DNA of 64,000 nucleotides, from positions 62,001-126,000 of the forward strand of contig MU385757.1 of NCBI GenBank assembly GCA_022497155.1. Direction: 5' to 3'. Made by a program: the position numbers and the translations under genes. This document shows, piece after piece, positions 45,828 to 57,332 of the stretch. The notes under the pieces were generated by a model. The model did no database searches. It saw only the letters and a program-made list of their open reading frames with translations, and was not told the DNA's origin. Positions within the stretch are counted from its first letter, which is position 1; each line of letters begins with the position of its first letter. This stretch comes from Whalleya microplaca. Taxonomy: Eukaryota > Ascomycota > Sordariomycetes > Xylariales > Xylariaceae.

Positions 45828-46956
45828 ATGGTCAGCTATCGGATGATAGCCGTTGCCGGCTTCCTCGCCAGTGTCAACGCGCTTCCTTTGAACATCAACC
45901 TTGGTGCTTACTCACCAGCATTGTACGTAACACCATGCCCTACCAACACAGCCTATTAAGAAGCCCCTAACCATCATACAGGGTAGTCGGTGATGGTGAA
46001 ATTTCATTTGGAGGCGGTCAAGATGTAACGAACTTAATGAATGCATTGGAGGGTGCGGCGGTGAATGCTGCGGGCGAAACAGCAGGTGGCAACACGCGAG
46101 GAGCCGCACAAGGCTCTACGCAGGCCACTGCCGCCGAGGGTGCTGCAGTCACGGCTCCCGAGGCTACACCGGCTACTGCCGCTACCGGACAAAGCAGTGC
46201 AGCGGCGGTTGTTGATGACACACCCCAGGCGAGCGCCGAGACTGCCAAGGCTCCCATCGCTAGTGCTTCTTCAACAGCGGTTGACCCCAACTTACAAGAG
46301 CAAGGTGAGTAGTCTACACGCATCCTCAGAGACGTCCCTCTAACAAGTCATACAGCTGCTCAGATCTCTGGTCTGCAGGGGATGGGCAAGGAGATTGCTC
46401 CCCGAGATGACTCGGAGACCCCCAAGGCCAAGCGTGACCTGGCCGGGTTTGACCGGGCCCTGACCTATGCCGAGGCCGCCTTGACCAAGGGTCCTCTGGT
46501 CCAACTCGGTACTGGCGAGGGTGGTGCCGGTGTCGGTATTATTGTTGATAACAACGACGGTGTTGTCGGTGGGGGTAATGGTAATCGCGGCAAGCGTGAC
46601 GAGACCTCTCAACCACGCCGTCGCACTAAGGTCACCCGAATGTATATTAAGCGTGGTATCCCGGCTGGTAAGTGACAATATCCTCCAAGGCAACGCTCCA
46701 ATATTGAATTTGTACTAACTAGCTATTTTTGAAAGCCGTCCAGGAATCTAACGAATTCGAATCTCGTGCTGTCGAGCCCGTTCCCGTTGTTAATCTCCCA
46801 GCCCTTTCGAAGAGACAAACTGACGATACTATTGATTCCATCAACTTGAATGTCGACGGCGAACAAGGTGTTACGATGACATTCGTTGAGACAATAGACG
46901 ATGCCGATGCCGATAGCGATGATGACGCTGCACCAACACAAGAGGCCGCTCAGTAA
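45828..46956 (+). CDS. Secreted protein with several Kex2-type dibasic sites
   Basis: Four exons, 45828-45922, 45982-46304, 46356-46667 and 46736-46956, encode 316 residues. Residues 1-18 (MVSYRMIAVAGFLASVNA) are a signal peptide. An Ala/Thr/Gly-rich low-complexity part (about 45-135) follows. Lys-Arg pairs occur at 165-166, 219-220, 238-239 and 269-270, with an Arg triplet at 227-229. The segments between them differ: one has DLAGFDRALTYAEAALTKGP and GEGGAGVGIIVDNN, and the tail is acidic. Kex2 protease cuts after Lys-Arg in the Golgi, so the product may be released as several peptides, as in Kex2-processed repeat proteins, but here the pieces are not repeats. No catalytic domain is recognised. 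Similar proteins are, from memory, found in other Sordariomycetes with no known role. Confidence 0.75.
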
Positions 46957-48826
46957 AGGGGCTACACATTACCGTTAATATCTTATTACATTGACATAAT
47001 AACCTTTTTACTTTTTGGCCTCTTAAATAACTGTACGACTACATCACTATCATCGACATTTGATACCATGTTTCGGGCGTACACTCTGTGGGGCGGTGCA
47101 TCATATACAAATTTCATCTCGGTTCGGGTCACACGTCTCTCTGCTGTCTTGTTTTCTCGAGGCGTTCAGCAGTTGGCCCGCAAAAACAATATTATTATTT
47201 CGCGAGCGATTGCTCTGGTTATGGGAGAGCATGAAAGAAGCTATTTCTTAGTCAATTAGTATAAACAATTAAAAACGACCAGCATTTTTAGCTCGGCTCA
47301 TTTTAGTCCAGACCGGACGAAAAAAAAAAACACCCCTCATCTTTTTCCAGCTCGTGATGCTTCACTTTTAACAAGCTTCCTCGTGTTTCCTGCTCCAATT
47401 CACACTCCCTGAGCTTGCGACATCGGGACAGCAGCGGTGATGCCAAGCCAAATACAGCTATCACTCAGAAAATTACAGAATGCCCTCGCTCACTTCACCT
47501 TACACCGAAAGACTCCAGAATCGCAACCCCCACATACCGAGACCTGCGTGATCACCGGTTAGTTGCCAATCCGAGACCGTAAATTACCCCAGTTCGGTAG
47601 TCAAACGCGTTTCAATGCACGGTTGCTGCGACCGGGCCAAGAGACGCCTGAACCCGTCCCGTGGATCCTGGGCGCACCTAGATCCTTCCATATACAATAT
47701 CGGCTTTGATCTCATCGCAAGTGCCGGACCGGGGCTGCTGTCACTCCAAGCTCCACCATGTGTGGGGTGGTCCAAGCGCCCATATCATAACTCGAGGGAG
47801 CTCTAGCTAGCTGAGCTTCCTTCACTCCTTAATACATACTTAAGTACTTTTGCCTCTCGCTATCCATTTGAACCACACATATGGATGTCTTCTAACTAGT
47901 ATGGGGCTGCTAGGTGACTAAGCACACACACAGCACACTAAAGTGAAGTTGTTAGGTCAGCATGTCGGTAGCCCAGTTGATCGACAGCTCAGCTCGCATC
48001 AAGTCACAGTTTGTTCGCGCCATGGCCCCAAGTCAGAAGCGAGCAGTGAATCTACGGAGCCGCATGGGGAAGAAATACGCTAGCTCAGTAGACATCGAAG
48101 AAGAAGAAGTCACTGTGGATCTACTAGACTGGGCCCATGATAAACCTCAAGTTCATTCACTGGGATTCATACTAGGTACTGATCTTTTGTTGAACGAACT
48201 ACGGATAGGATTGATGGCTACTAAAGTGAAGCTGTTGTGGTAGTGATTCGTGCCCAGCACGGATGCTCTTCTTTAAGAGCTGTTGAAGTTGGCTTGAGTT
48301 GCCAGCCAGACATCACCCGTGCAGGAGAGAGATTGCAATCTCTCATTTTCCTACAATTCACTTCTCTCGCAGCAGTGCTCACTTGTTCTTCCCAGAAGTG
48401 CAGGCCGGCTCTGAACTGACTGTGACTAGGTAATAAATTCCTTCAGGAGTTGGTGCTGACTGAAGAACCAATTAGAGACGTGGAACTGGCCAATCAGAGA
48501 GAGGAGTCCCGATCCGACAACACAAGCAAGGAATCCTCTTTCCTTATTCTAGAGGAGACTGGGTATGGGAGTATGTGCGTGACCAAGATTGAAATACTCG
48601 TCAATTCCATCGGAATAGCCCGGCAATTATTACGGAATAAACAATTATTACACCATTATATTATGATTATTACCAGACAGATATAGATTATTCCACTAGT
48701 GCAAAAACTTTCTGAAACATTATATAACTTTATATAGCTTACGGAACGAATTTGTACTATGACATATGAAATCGATTTCATCCATTCGAGCCACACAAGC
48801 ACGGGACTTAGATTGTCGGTTGCTCC
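46957..48826. other. Spacer with a pair of direct repeats around a short frame
   Basis: No gene is supported. A 15-bp direct repeat with one mismatch (ctaaagtgaagttgtt type) occurs at 47938-47952 and 48221-48235. A 93-codon frame (47962-48243) with an acidic DIEEEEVTVDLLDW stretch lies between and overlaps the second copy; it matches nothing known and is not called as a gene. Confidence 0.45.
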
Positions 48827-49036
48827 TAGGCCAGGGTGGACCAGACGACAAGACCGCCAAAGCGCTTCTGGTCGTACACCATGTACACCACGGGGAAGGA
48901 CCAGCGCGTCGACCTGGCTTCGGCCCAATTCCGACTTCTCCAAGCTTGGAACGCCCTGCTCCAGACCCACCGTGCCGAGCACGACCTAATTGGTCGCAAC
49001 AAGGACAAGAAGGAGATAGATAACTGGGATGGATGA
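48827..49036 (+). pseudogene. Orphan 3' coding fragment, family unknown
   Basis: A frame from a possible acceptor near 48827 to a stop at 49034-49036 reads RPPKRFWSYTMYTTGKDQRV, then DLASAQFRLLQAWNALLQTH and RAEHDLIGRNKDKKEIDNWDG. Codon use (C or G at third positions) and the natural amino-acid mix look like real coding DNA, in contrast to the AT-rich sequence on either side. No upstream exons were found. It may be the last exon of a gene whose 5' part has decayed, or a small unrecognised gene. The family was not identified. Confidence 0.35.
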
Positions 49037-49768
49037 AGATGTATTGTGGAGAAATCCTAATCTGAGGGAGGGGTGATCTAATAGTGAACTAGTTCTTTGT
49101 CTGGACCCCTCTTTGTTACATTCACGCTCTCACTGAAGGTTGGTCTTAAATGACATTCTTAGTCTCCTCTAGGCATTATCATTAACGGTTCATAGGACAC
49201 CCGTCGTCAGTACCAATTGCTCATTTTTGAGCGTAAGACCGTTGCTCGTGCGGCCTTCCGTCCCCTGAGGCACGGGGCTGTAAGTCTTGCAGAATCGTGT
49301 CCGACATGAAGTCTGGGGAGTGTGCAAGTGATTGGCCCGGGGTTCAGCGATCCTGACTCGTGTTGACAGCCGCGGGCCTCCAAGTCGTTTAATTCGGTGG
49401 CATGATACATATTAACTATAACACACCCGTAGTAAGAGATTCAAATAACTATTTGGTAATATATTTAGAGTATGTATATACCTAGATAATGGCCTACTAA
49501 CCATGATCCCCAAGACCTTACCTATACCTGCGCCATCTATCTATCCGATCTCTCATGCCCCCAAATGAATACCTACCTCTTCATGGAAATCCAAACACCT
49601 AAAGACCATCCAGTCCTCCCAAGAAACGCCGCGTTACGATGAGGTCTAACCCGAATCTACGGCAGCTTCTCTCTGTCTCATGAACTCCAATCCAACCCAT
49701 GCCAATTATTTACGTATCAATCTCCCCATATTAGTTAGTACCTCTAGGTAGTCTATATATATATATTC
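49037..49768. other. Spacer downstream of NAD kinase
   Basis: No gene is seen. Two frames near 49207-49410 lack any domain. The last part should hold the 3' UTR of NAD kinase. Confidence 0.5.
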
Positions 49769-51614
49769 TCATTTCCCCCAATGCATGTACCCCTCGTTCT
49801 TCTGCTTCTGGCGGGTGTTCCAGCCCAGCTTGCCGCTGATGCTCTTGACCCAGTCCTCGCTGCGGCGGCCGGGGGGCTGGACGCTGGCGAAGGGGAAGCG
49901 GCTGGCGGAGATGGTGACGTAGTCGCCGGGCGCGAGCTCGACGCGCTCGCGCCCGTCGAAGCTGGCCCAGCTGCTCGTGCGCGCGTCGTAGGGGACCCCC
50001 ACGCGCAGCACGATCGTGTCGGGGAGGATGATCGGCCGGAACGACAGCGTGTGCGCGCAGATCGACGTCACCAGCATCACCGGGTTCTCCGGGTGGCACA
50101 GCGACCCGCCCGCCGCCAGGTTGTACGCCGTCGACCCCGTCGGCGTCGACACGCACACGCCGTCCGCGAGCACCGACGTGAAGTGCTCGTCGTCGCCGAA
50201 TATCTCCGTGTAGGACATGGCTTCTTTCCATCAGTTGGTGAAAATACGGGAATTCGCTAAGGGATGGCAGGTGCTTACTTGGATTCGGACCCCGATCCAC
50301 GACGATCTCGTTGAGGATCTCAAAGGTGCCGTCGGGTCTGTGTGTGTGTTCGTCATCCCTCTCTTCGCCAACGAGTTCTTCGATCAGATCTCGTCTGCGC
50401 CGAACCCCTTTCTCGTCAACAAATATGTTATTGGGTAGGCCATCCTTCTTCTTCTGGCTTCTCATGACTGTCCCTTCAAAACGCAGGCGCAGACTGCAAG
50501 TAACACCGTCTTGGAAGGCCGCGTTGAGGATGTCTTCATACTCGTTGAAGTCGAATTTGGTAAGAAACCCGAGGCTTCCTAACGAGAAACTGAGCACGGG
50601 CGGTACTATGCGCTGGAAGAGCCAGCTGGTGTACAGAACTGTCCCGTCGCCTCCAAGCGTAATGATAAAGTCGAAAGTGTGGGGTCGGACGCGGCATATC
50701 TTCTCTTCCCAGAAACGCAATCGTCCGTCCAGTGCACTTTGGGCAGCACTGCTGTCAATCTCGCCAGCTTCGATATACTCTTGTCGAAGTTCCTTGACCA
50801 GGCCGGGAACATCGAATTGTTCATTGTCCTTTAGAGTGTCTTGTATCCAGACGATATAGCGGACGTCCCTGTCTTTGCTCAACAGCCACTTGGCTATTTC
50901 TCTCGTTTTCGGTATCAATTCGTGGTCGTAGACCTTGGTCAGGAGGAAGATGTTTCGAACCCTGAACTTAAGCTTTACGCTTCCGAGTCTCCTGCTGAGC
51001 TCGCGAACTCCCCAGGCCATATCACTCAATTGTTTCTTAGTCAGCAGCCGACTGTGGAAGTCTTCGTGCTGATCTATGTTGAATGATCTATGCTTCGTCA
51101 TACCATTCTTCCATGCCTTCTCATCCGCTTGTCCCGACTCGGTACTATTGCCGCTTTCTGGTCCCTCGGCTGGCTGTCCGTCATGTCTATTGGCTGTGCC
51201 CTTGGGCTCGACGTAGTCGTGTAGGCCAACCTCTTTAGAGACGTCCTCTTTTGTATGGTGCCCTCCTGGTGTAACGTGGTTCCCGCTACGCCTGTGCGCT
51301 TCGAGGAATTGGTGGACTAGGCATTGGGTCGATACTGTCTTTCGTGATGGGCTGGCCATCTTGGGGACGACCGTGTCGCTAGTGACAAGAGAGCTCTTCC
51401 GCCTGTAGGGATTCGTTGGATCAAAAGTGACCTAGTGATGGTGTACTTAGAACAGGACAGGTTCAGCGTTCAATTGCTTGAGTCGGCCTTTGCAACATAC
51501 CTCGAGCGCATTCATGTCATCATCGCTGGCGCTGGAATCGCGGCGATCATGAAAGTGAACATGCTTATCCTCGCTCGCATCATCCGACTTTTCACCATTG
51601 GCGCCTTCGATCAT
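49769..51614 (-). CDS. NAD(+)/NADH kinase (Utr1/Pos5 family)
   Basis: Three exons, 51614-51501, 51431-50279 and 50220-49769, encode 572 residues. The first exon (MIEGANGEKSDDASEDK) was found from its GTATGT donor and the CTAG acceptor before VTFDPTNPYRRKSSL; without it the frame would begin at an internal Met (residue 63). Kinase signatures are LGGDGTVLYTSWLF (GGDGT at 298-302), SLGSLGFLT, EILNEIVVDRGPNPT joined across intron 2 to MSYTEIFGDDEHFTS, and STPTGSTAYNLAAGG. It phosphorylates NAD to NADP and so supplies NADPH. There is no obvious mitochondrial presequence, so it is more like cytosolic Utr1 than Pos5. Intron 2 is translated as an apparently open frame, which gives a misleading longer frame in the GC-rich 3' exon. 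Confidence 0.93.
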
Positions 51615-53256
51615 GGTGACCTTGGGAAGCCGTCTTAGGGAACTGGTTGATGATAATAATAATCTATTACTATCTCAACCTATCAAGAGACTATCGAGGC
51701 TAATGGCGTCTACAGGGAAAGGAACAGAGGTGCGGAAAGTTTTAGAGAAACGGAGGCAGTGGGACGATATGATGATATAAGATGAACTCCGTCACTAAAA
51801 ATAATCAAGCTGCGAGTTGCTTAGTGGGGTGAAATAACTCCCCCGCAGCGAGGTCCCTGATTGACGGGTAGCTACATACCCTAGCCGCAAAAGGCTAGTG
51901 TAAATAGATGTACGCAATCGTCATCGTTGTTGAGCTTGGTACTTTCGGACTTAAGGGCCACCTACATGTACATGAAGATATGGCATCCTTAGCTAGACAC
52001 CTACTTGAGGGAGTTCGGTGTATAAACAGTACAGCACATTTTATACCCAGGCAGTCATGTCTACCATGTTTCATCATCCTATGTTCTATGATACTTCAAC
52101 CTGAAATCAACCCTAAGCCAAGCACATTATTAAAGTCTAAGACATTGATTCAACATGGGAACACAATTCCAAGGTTGTCTTTTGTCAGATACCGAGAGAT
52201 GAGAACTCTATGTATTGGCCATATAATGTTTCAGATATATGACACAGTGCCAACTAAGCTTAGAGAGTGTTTTAGCAGCTTCCGTTATACCCCTAGCTTA
52301 TGTCCATCACCCAGTCCAGCATACCTCCAATGAACTCTACTTCACTCAAACTTTCTGGGAATTTTAGGTCCAACTTGAGTTTCGGCCGGTAATATTATAC
52401 TCTAGAATTCCGTCGAGACTATTAACACTAACTGCGAAGTATCCCTGAAAGAACAGTGATAGATTCTCAAATAAAATCTTGAACCCACACCATATACGTG
52501 ACAGGGGCTTTCACGCTAAGCTTGCCACGTAGATGTACTCATTCTGGGGATATAGCAATATATGTTGTTCTTGAAGGCTTATTATTCCTTTCCAAGTACG
52601 CGCCATATTTGACAAAAGTATCAGGTACTTTCAGCCTTTTCTCGGGGTGTGTGCTATGTTGGAGTGAGCATTAGGGTCTTCGCGCTTATCACACTTGTAG
52701 TTTAAGGAGTGATATGGGTCATAGCGCCACCTTTCCCAACGTTGAGCAAAGGAACTCACGGACAGGATCAAGTCACAGCAGAAGAACCAAGATAGTTCGG
52801 AGATGGTGATTACGAATGATTGAAATAGGAAAAAATCTACTTTCATGAGGCCCTCAGGGAGGACACCCAACATCTCAACGTAACTTTGCCCAGGTAGAGT
52901 CGGGTAGAATGCCTCCATGCTCCATCCACCCTTGGTGACAGATCCCATCCTTCTCTCGCGTGCTCACGATAATGCAAACCCTTGCTGCTCGTCCTGTTCC
53001 TCAATCGCAGTATATCAAAGCGCCTGAAACAAAAGTCAGTATCCCTTGGGTTCGCATGATGCTATTGTTGGGCTCGGGCTATTATTACTTACACGTAGTA
53101 CTATTAGGGTGGAACCGTGATTAGAAGAGGTACGCGCTGGTAATTCCAATACGTAAACCTCGAGCCAATTCTCCATCTATCTTATCATAATCGAGAAGAT
53201 ATCGAGGAACGAAGTGGTCATGAGCTTATAAGGGCTGAGACGTTGTATTGGACAGC
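51615..53256. other. Spacer upstream of NAD kinase
   Basis: No gene is supported. The first part is the NAD kinase promoter. Frames at 51908-52333 (plus) and 52631-52948 (minus) have no domain and are AT-rich. Confidence 0.5.
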
Positions 53257-53603
53257 TTAGTTGCGGATGACCCGGATGCCGTTGGCGACAGCACATTTGA
53301 TGAACTTGTTCATGGAATCTGCTATCCGTTAATAACTGCATTTATTCGGTACGAAAAGATGGACTGTGAATCCTACCATCATCTGCCGAGGACCCATCGT
53401 CGGCTTCTTCCTTCTTGTACACCCAAACCCGATCAATCCCACGCAGACAGTCGACATTAATTGCCGTCTCTAGAAGCTCTGCAGCAAGATCATGTCTTCT
53501 GATCTTCACCATTGCGGCGTATGGCTTCTCATCTGTCCAGTCGGTGACGCGACGATGTTCTCTCTCAGCTTCGGGGCTGGGGTTGGTCTGTACCTCTCGC
53601 AGG
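53257..53603 (-). pseudogene. Tandem 5'-truncated copy of the coiled-coil gene's 3' end
   Basis: The minus strand reads DWTDEKPYAAMVKIRRHDLAAE, LLETAINVDCLRGIDRVWVY and, after a 55-bp intron (53376-53322), ADSMNKFIKCAVANGIRV before a stop. It aligns along its length with the 3' end of the neighbouring gene (WTDKQLCQCMIDIGRHDVATQ and so on), with an intron of the same phase, place and length. The coiled-coil half is missing, and an in-frame stop lies just upstream of the homologous part. It is probably a decaying duplicate, though it could be spliced to unseen sequence. Confidence 0.7.
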
Positions 53604-53610
53604 TATCAAT

Positions 53611-54502
53611 TTAGGCGTTTCGGCTGTGACTGACACGAATACCAGCAGCGCCGGCACGCTTGATAAAAGACTTCATGAGATCTGCTTTCTGTTAGTGACT
53701 GAGCCCAATAAGTATCCAGTAGGGCGATGTGAGTCTTACCGTTGTCTCGAGACGAGTCTTTGCTAGTCTGATGTTCCTTGTACATCCATTCCCTATCTAC
53801 AGCCTGTAGACGGTCCAGGTTTCTCGCAGACTCCAAAAGCTGTGTCGCAACATCGTGTCTTCCGATGTCGATCATGCATTGGCACAGTTGCTTGTCTGTC
53901 CAGCTAACCGCAGGGTCGTCTTCTTTGCTGGACTCTGGCTTTGACGCCATTGGTGATTGTTGAAGGTGGGAGACCTGTGCACGCAGGCTCCGGACCAGTA
54001 CTCTCTGTTTCGACTCGCGTTTGCGCTGATTAACTGACTCTGTCTGCAAGCGCTTGTTGGCTCTCTTGAGGTCCTGTATCTCCCGTTCTTGGTTTGCGAC
54101 GTTCTGAGCCATGCTGCAATGCGCGGTAACTAGGTTCTGGTGTTCCGCAGCTAATCGGTCGAGTTCTTCTGTTTTTGCGTCCAGTTTATCCTCTTGAGCA
54201 TCTCGTATGACTGCGGTCTCTCTAAGGGCATCTTCCTGGTATTGCATTCGAACTTCTGCTTCGAGTGCTCTGGTTTCGCGACGGTCGATTTCCACTCTAA
54301 GCCGGGCATTAGCGACTGCGATGTCGTTAATAGTCTCCTTGTGAAAGTTGATAGTCTGCTTGTGAAAGCCAATCTCATCCGCCTGAGCGCCTATGGAGCC
54401 ATTCTGGACGTCGATTATGGACCTGAGCTGCTGCTCAATGGTGTCCTGTTGGTTTCGCAGATTTCCATCGACTTTACCACTGGATACAGCAAGGGCTGCC
54501 AT
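53611..54502 (-). CDS. Coiled-coil protein of unknown function with C-terminal small domain
   Basis: Two exons, 54502-53740 and 53684-53611, encode 278 residues. Intron donor GTAAGA, acceptor AGAAAG; the joint gives RDNADLMKSFIKRAGAAG. Residues about 15-180 form a long coiled coil rich in Glu, Arg, Gln and Ala (LRVEIDRRETRALEAEVRMQ; LDAKTEELDRLAAEHQNL). The C-terminal 75 residues (WTDKQLCQCMIDIGRHDVAT, LLESARNLDRLQAVDREWM) form a compact module that is copied again just downstream. No family is recognised. The start is the first Met of the frame (MAALAVSSG). Confidence 0.75.
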
Positions 54503-56119
54503 GATGAATAATCGGGCAAATTCGTTTTACGACGGTTGTTATGATAATTGTTGTTCAACGGGTGAAGGAAAATAGATGTACGGGAGGCGTTGGTGAAAGA
54601 TGACAGTGAAGGATGGAGGGGCGGTAGAAAAAATTAGTTTAAAAATCAGGTACTATTTAATTTAGGAAGGCATATGAGAATGTGAGAAAGGAAGTGAATG
54701 TGCTGTGAAGTGAACGCGCTGTGAACGCGCCGTGACGTTTCCAAAGGCAACTTACTGGCTGCCGAACGTCCATGCTCCCACAACAACAGTAGATTTGGAT
54801 TTAGCTGACATTCAGCTGGCACAGACTAAGTTGAAAGTTTTATTTTAACGTTGCCTTTTAGATCTTGAGATAATATTTATGAACTATAGCCATGATTGGT
54901 AGAATATAAAGTTATCACAATATACAACTTACATCTAAGGACATTGAATAATAATATCTGCACTGGCAATGATCCAAGATGACACTAAACGGAGAATAGT
55001 CTACCTATTGACATTAGATAGCTGCTTATACCTTAGAGTGAAACTTGATTAATATATACAATACCAAAGGTATTTGTTACCGGTAAGTGACACACAAGTA
55101 TCCGTTATATACTTCTGGATTGTTTTCTTCATAGCACAATTGTTTGATTTGGCAAAGGATCACCCCCCAAAAATCAACTTTGCACCTACACAAGCATATT
55201 TCAGTAACCTAGACAAACTAAGAGGATATAGTGTTAGCAAAGTATGGCTGCTACATACATTGGGTTTGTTTTCTAGAAACTTCGTTGAGCGAGCAGAGCC
55301 AATTGAAACTAGAATTGATACAATACATGCTAGCAATGAAACTAGCAGCCTAGCAAGAGAATGGCACGAGAACGGTTGGAAGTGTAGAATATTTTAAATG
55401 TTAGTTCAGTAAAATCCAGGATAGCCATGATTAATTATTGATAGAGTTTAAAAAAGGTTGATTTGTGGTCAGCTTATGGACTTATAGGGGTGGTCTTTAG
55501 CGCACACCATACAGTAATGGAAGGGCAGACAACTAGATCCAGACGGAAGTAATATTGCGCAACAGGACCAGCACTTTCATAGCAGAATCGCATGTGGTTT
55601 ATACAGAATTGTAAACACTCAGCTTCTATTAAGATGAAAATGATTAGGTTGTGCATAAGTGCAGACTGACTGAAGACTGAGCGAGGATGGAACTAAGGTT
55701 CCGAACTGCCGGAGCATTCGCATTTTTCGGACTTGACCAGACCAAAGGCCAGTTGAACCCGAGCCCGTGTATTGTTGTAGTAAGCTCCGCGGCATTTGTA
55801 CGACTGCCGGGCTTCCAGATCGGTGCATTCAACGGAGACTTACCTAGGAGTTTGTATTTGGACTCCGAGTTTCCGGGTTTTCTCCGTGTGGAGACACCGG
55901 TATGGACGGCACGCCCTTGCGCGGGGCTTTCTCCTAAGGTCGGGTTAGTGTAATTGATGACGTTCGCCGAGATGATTTTGCGAGTTGCGATTTTCAGTCA
56001 TTTGGACTTTTAGTATTTAACCGCTCATCCCAAGCCTGGACTACTTAGAGATTGCAGCAGATTCAACCAACAGTGTAGAAGAATCTTTTAGAATCGACCA
56101 CTTTAAAAACACCGTGAAA
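54503..56119. other. AT-rich spacer upstream of cyanase
   Basis: About 1.6 kb without a supported gene; 54800-55480 is markedly AT-rich, possibly an old RIP-affected sequence. The part from about 55690 is GC-richer and should include the cyanase promoter. A long minus/plus frame pair at 55644-55953 has no domain. Confidence 0.5.
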
Positions 56120-56766
56120 ATGTCTGGCCAGAAGAATATTGCTACTCTTGACGTGAGTACCACTTTGCCTTGTTACTCTACCAGGCATACTAACGGGAGC
56201 AATAGTCCACCATTGTCGACAGGTTACCAACCTACTCAAAGACGCTCTTCGAGGCGAAGACCGCCAAGAAGCTGACCTTCGAGGAGATCGCACAGGAATT
56301 GGGTCGCGGTGAAGTCGCCGTCGCTGCTCTGTTCTATGGCCAAGCGCAGGCATCTTCCGAGGATATTGAGAAGTTGTCGAAACTTCTGAGTGTCCCCAAG
56401 GAAGTTCTAGAAACTTCAATGGCGGGGTTTCCTGACCGCGGACGCTCCGGCCCTATGCCGCCGGTGGAACCTCTCATCTATAGACTGTACGAGATCGTGC
56501 AGAACTACGGATACTCCTTCAAGGCTATCATGAATGAGAAATTTGGGGACGGCATCATGAGTGCCATTGCATTCTCGTCGAAGGTTGAGAAGGAAATCGA
56601 CAATGATGGTGTTGCGTAAGTCTCCTCTCCATTCCATGCATTGGAGACTAATGAAGTATAGTTGGGTCAATATTACACTCCGAGGGAAATGGTAAGTTGA
56701 TTCAAACCTATCAATATTGCCATGTATAAACTTACATCGAATAGGTTGCCGTTCTCTCGATTCTAG
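56120..56766 (+). CDS. cynS: Cyanate hydratase (cyanase)
   Basis: Four exons, 56120-56152, 56206-56615, 56662-56691 and 56745-56766, encode 164 residues, the usual cyanase length. Exon 1 codes [11 protein letters not shown]; the last two exons are only 30 and 22 bp and rebuild [16 protein letters not shown]. The catalytic Arg, Glu and Ser of cyanase are Arg 104 and Glu 107 in [14 protein letters not shown], and Ser 130 in GIMSAIAFS. An N-terminal helix-turn-helix-like domain ([25 protein letters not shown]) precedes the decamer-forming core. It converts cyanate and bicarbonate to ammonia and carbon dioxide, a detoxification and nitrogen-release step. Confidence 0.95.
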
Positions 56767-57332
56767 GCCTGAGATATGTAGCGTTAATATGGTCCTGTAC
56801 ATGCGATTGCTGCTCAGGCAATGTGTGTGCATTTGAGCTTCGAGTCTAGTGGCCATAATATAATGGTATATAGTCTTATTGCTTGTCCGCCTGCTCTTTT
56901 GTTACGCAAAAAATACCTGTCTTAGCTACGTCAACGTACTTAATCCCTCGATTTTTAGAGTAGACTTTTGGATAAAAGCAAATTAAGCAGCTGCTCTTAC
57001 GCAGTTTACGGGCCTTTCCAGTGCATCGAAAGTCTTTCGGGGCGGTGATTAGTAACTACATACAGTGTCGTTAAAGCCTGTATGTAGGCGTGTTAATAGG
57101 GGGAAAGACAAATGCAACAGGGCACAGCCTACTGTTCAAAAACAAACAACGAAAGGCTCAAAAAATTAGAATGAGAATAAGAATAAATAAGTAAATTTGT
57201 GATAATATCCATGAATTCACTGCCATCATGAAAAGACCGTACTCCCACCTTCTTAATCCCTGTCTCCTTTTTTTTGTCCAAGAAAAGCCTGGTGTGCTCC
57301 TTATACATGTGCGTACCTGGATCCAGCAACCT
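56767..57332. other. Spacer between cyanase and the Hce2-like gene (3' to 3')
   Basis: No gene is seen in the 566 bp between two convergent genes. It includes an AT-rich part at about 57115-57215. Confidence 0.55.

Noticed and set aside
47962..48243. 93-codon frame between direct repeats
   Set aside because: No homologue recognised, no promoter or splice signals, and it shares bases with one of the repeats.
49731..50260. Extension of the NAD kinase frame past intron 2 and a 159-codon plus frame
   Set aside because: The extension is intron read-through into another frame of the true last exon; the Arg/Ala-rich residues have no kinase similarity, whereas the spliced frame does.
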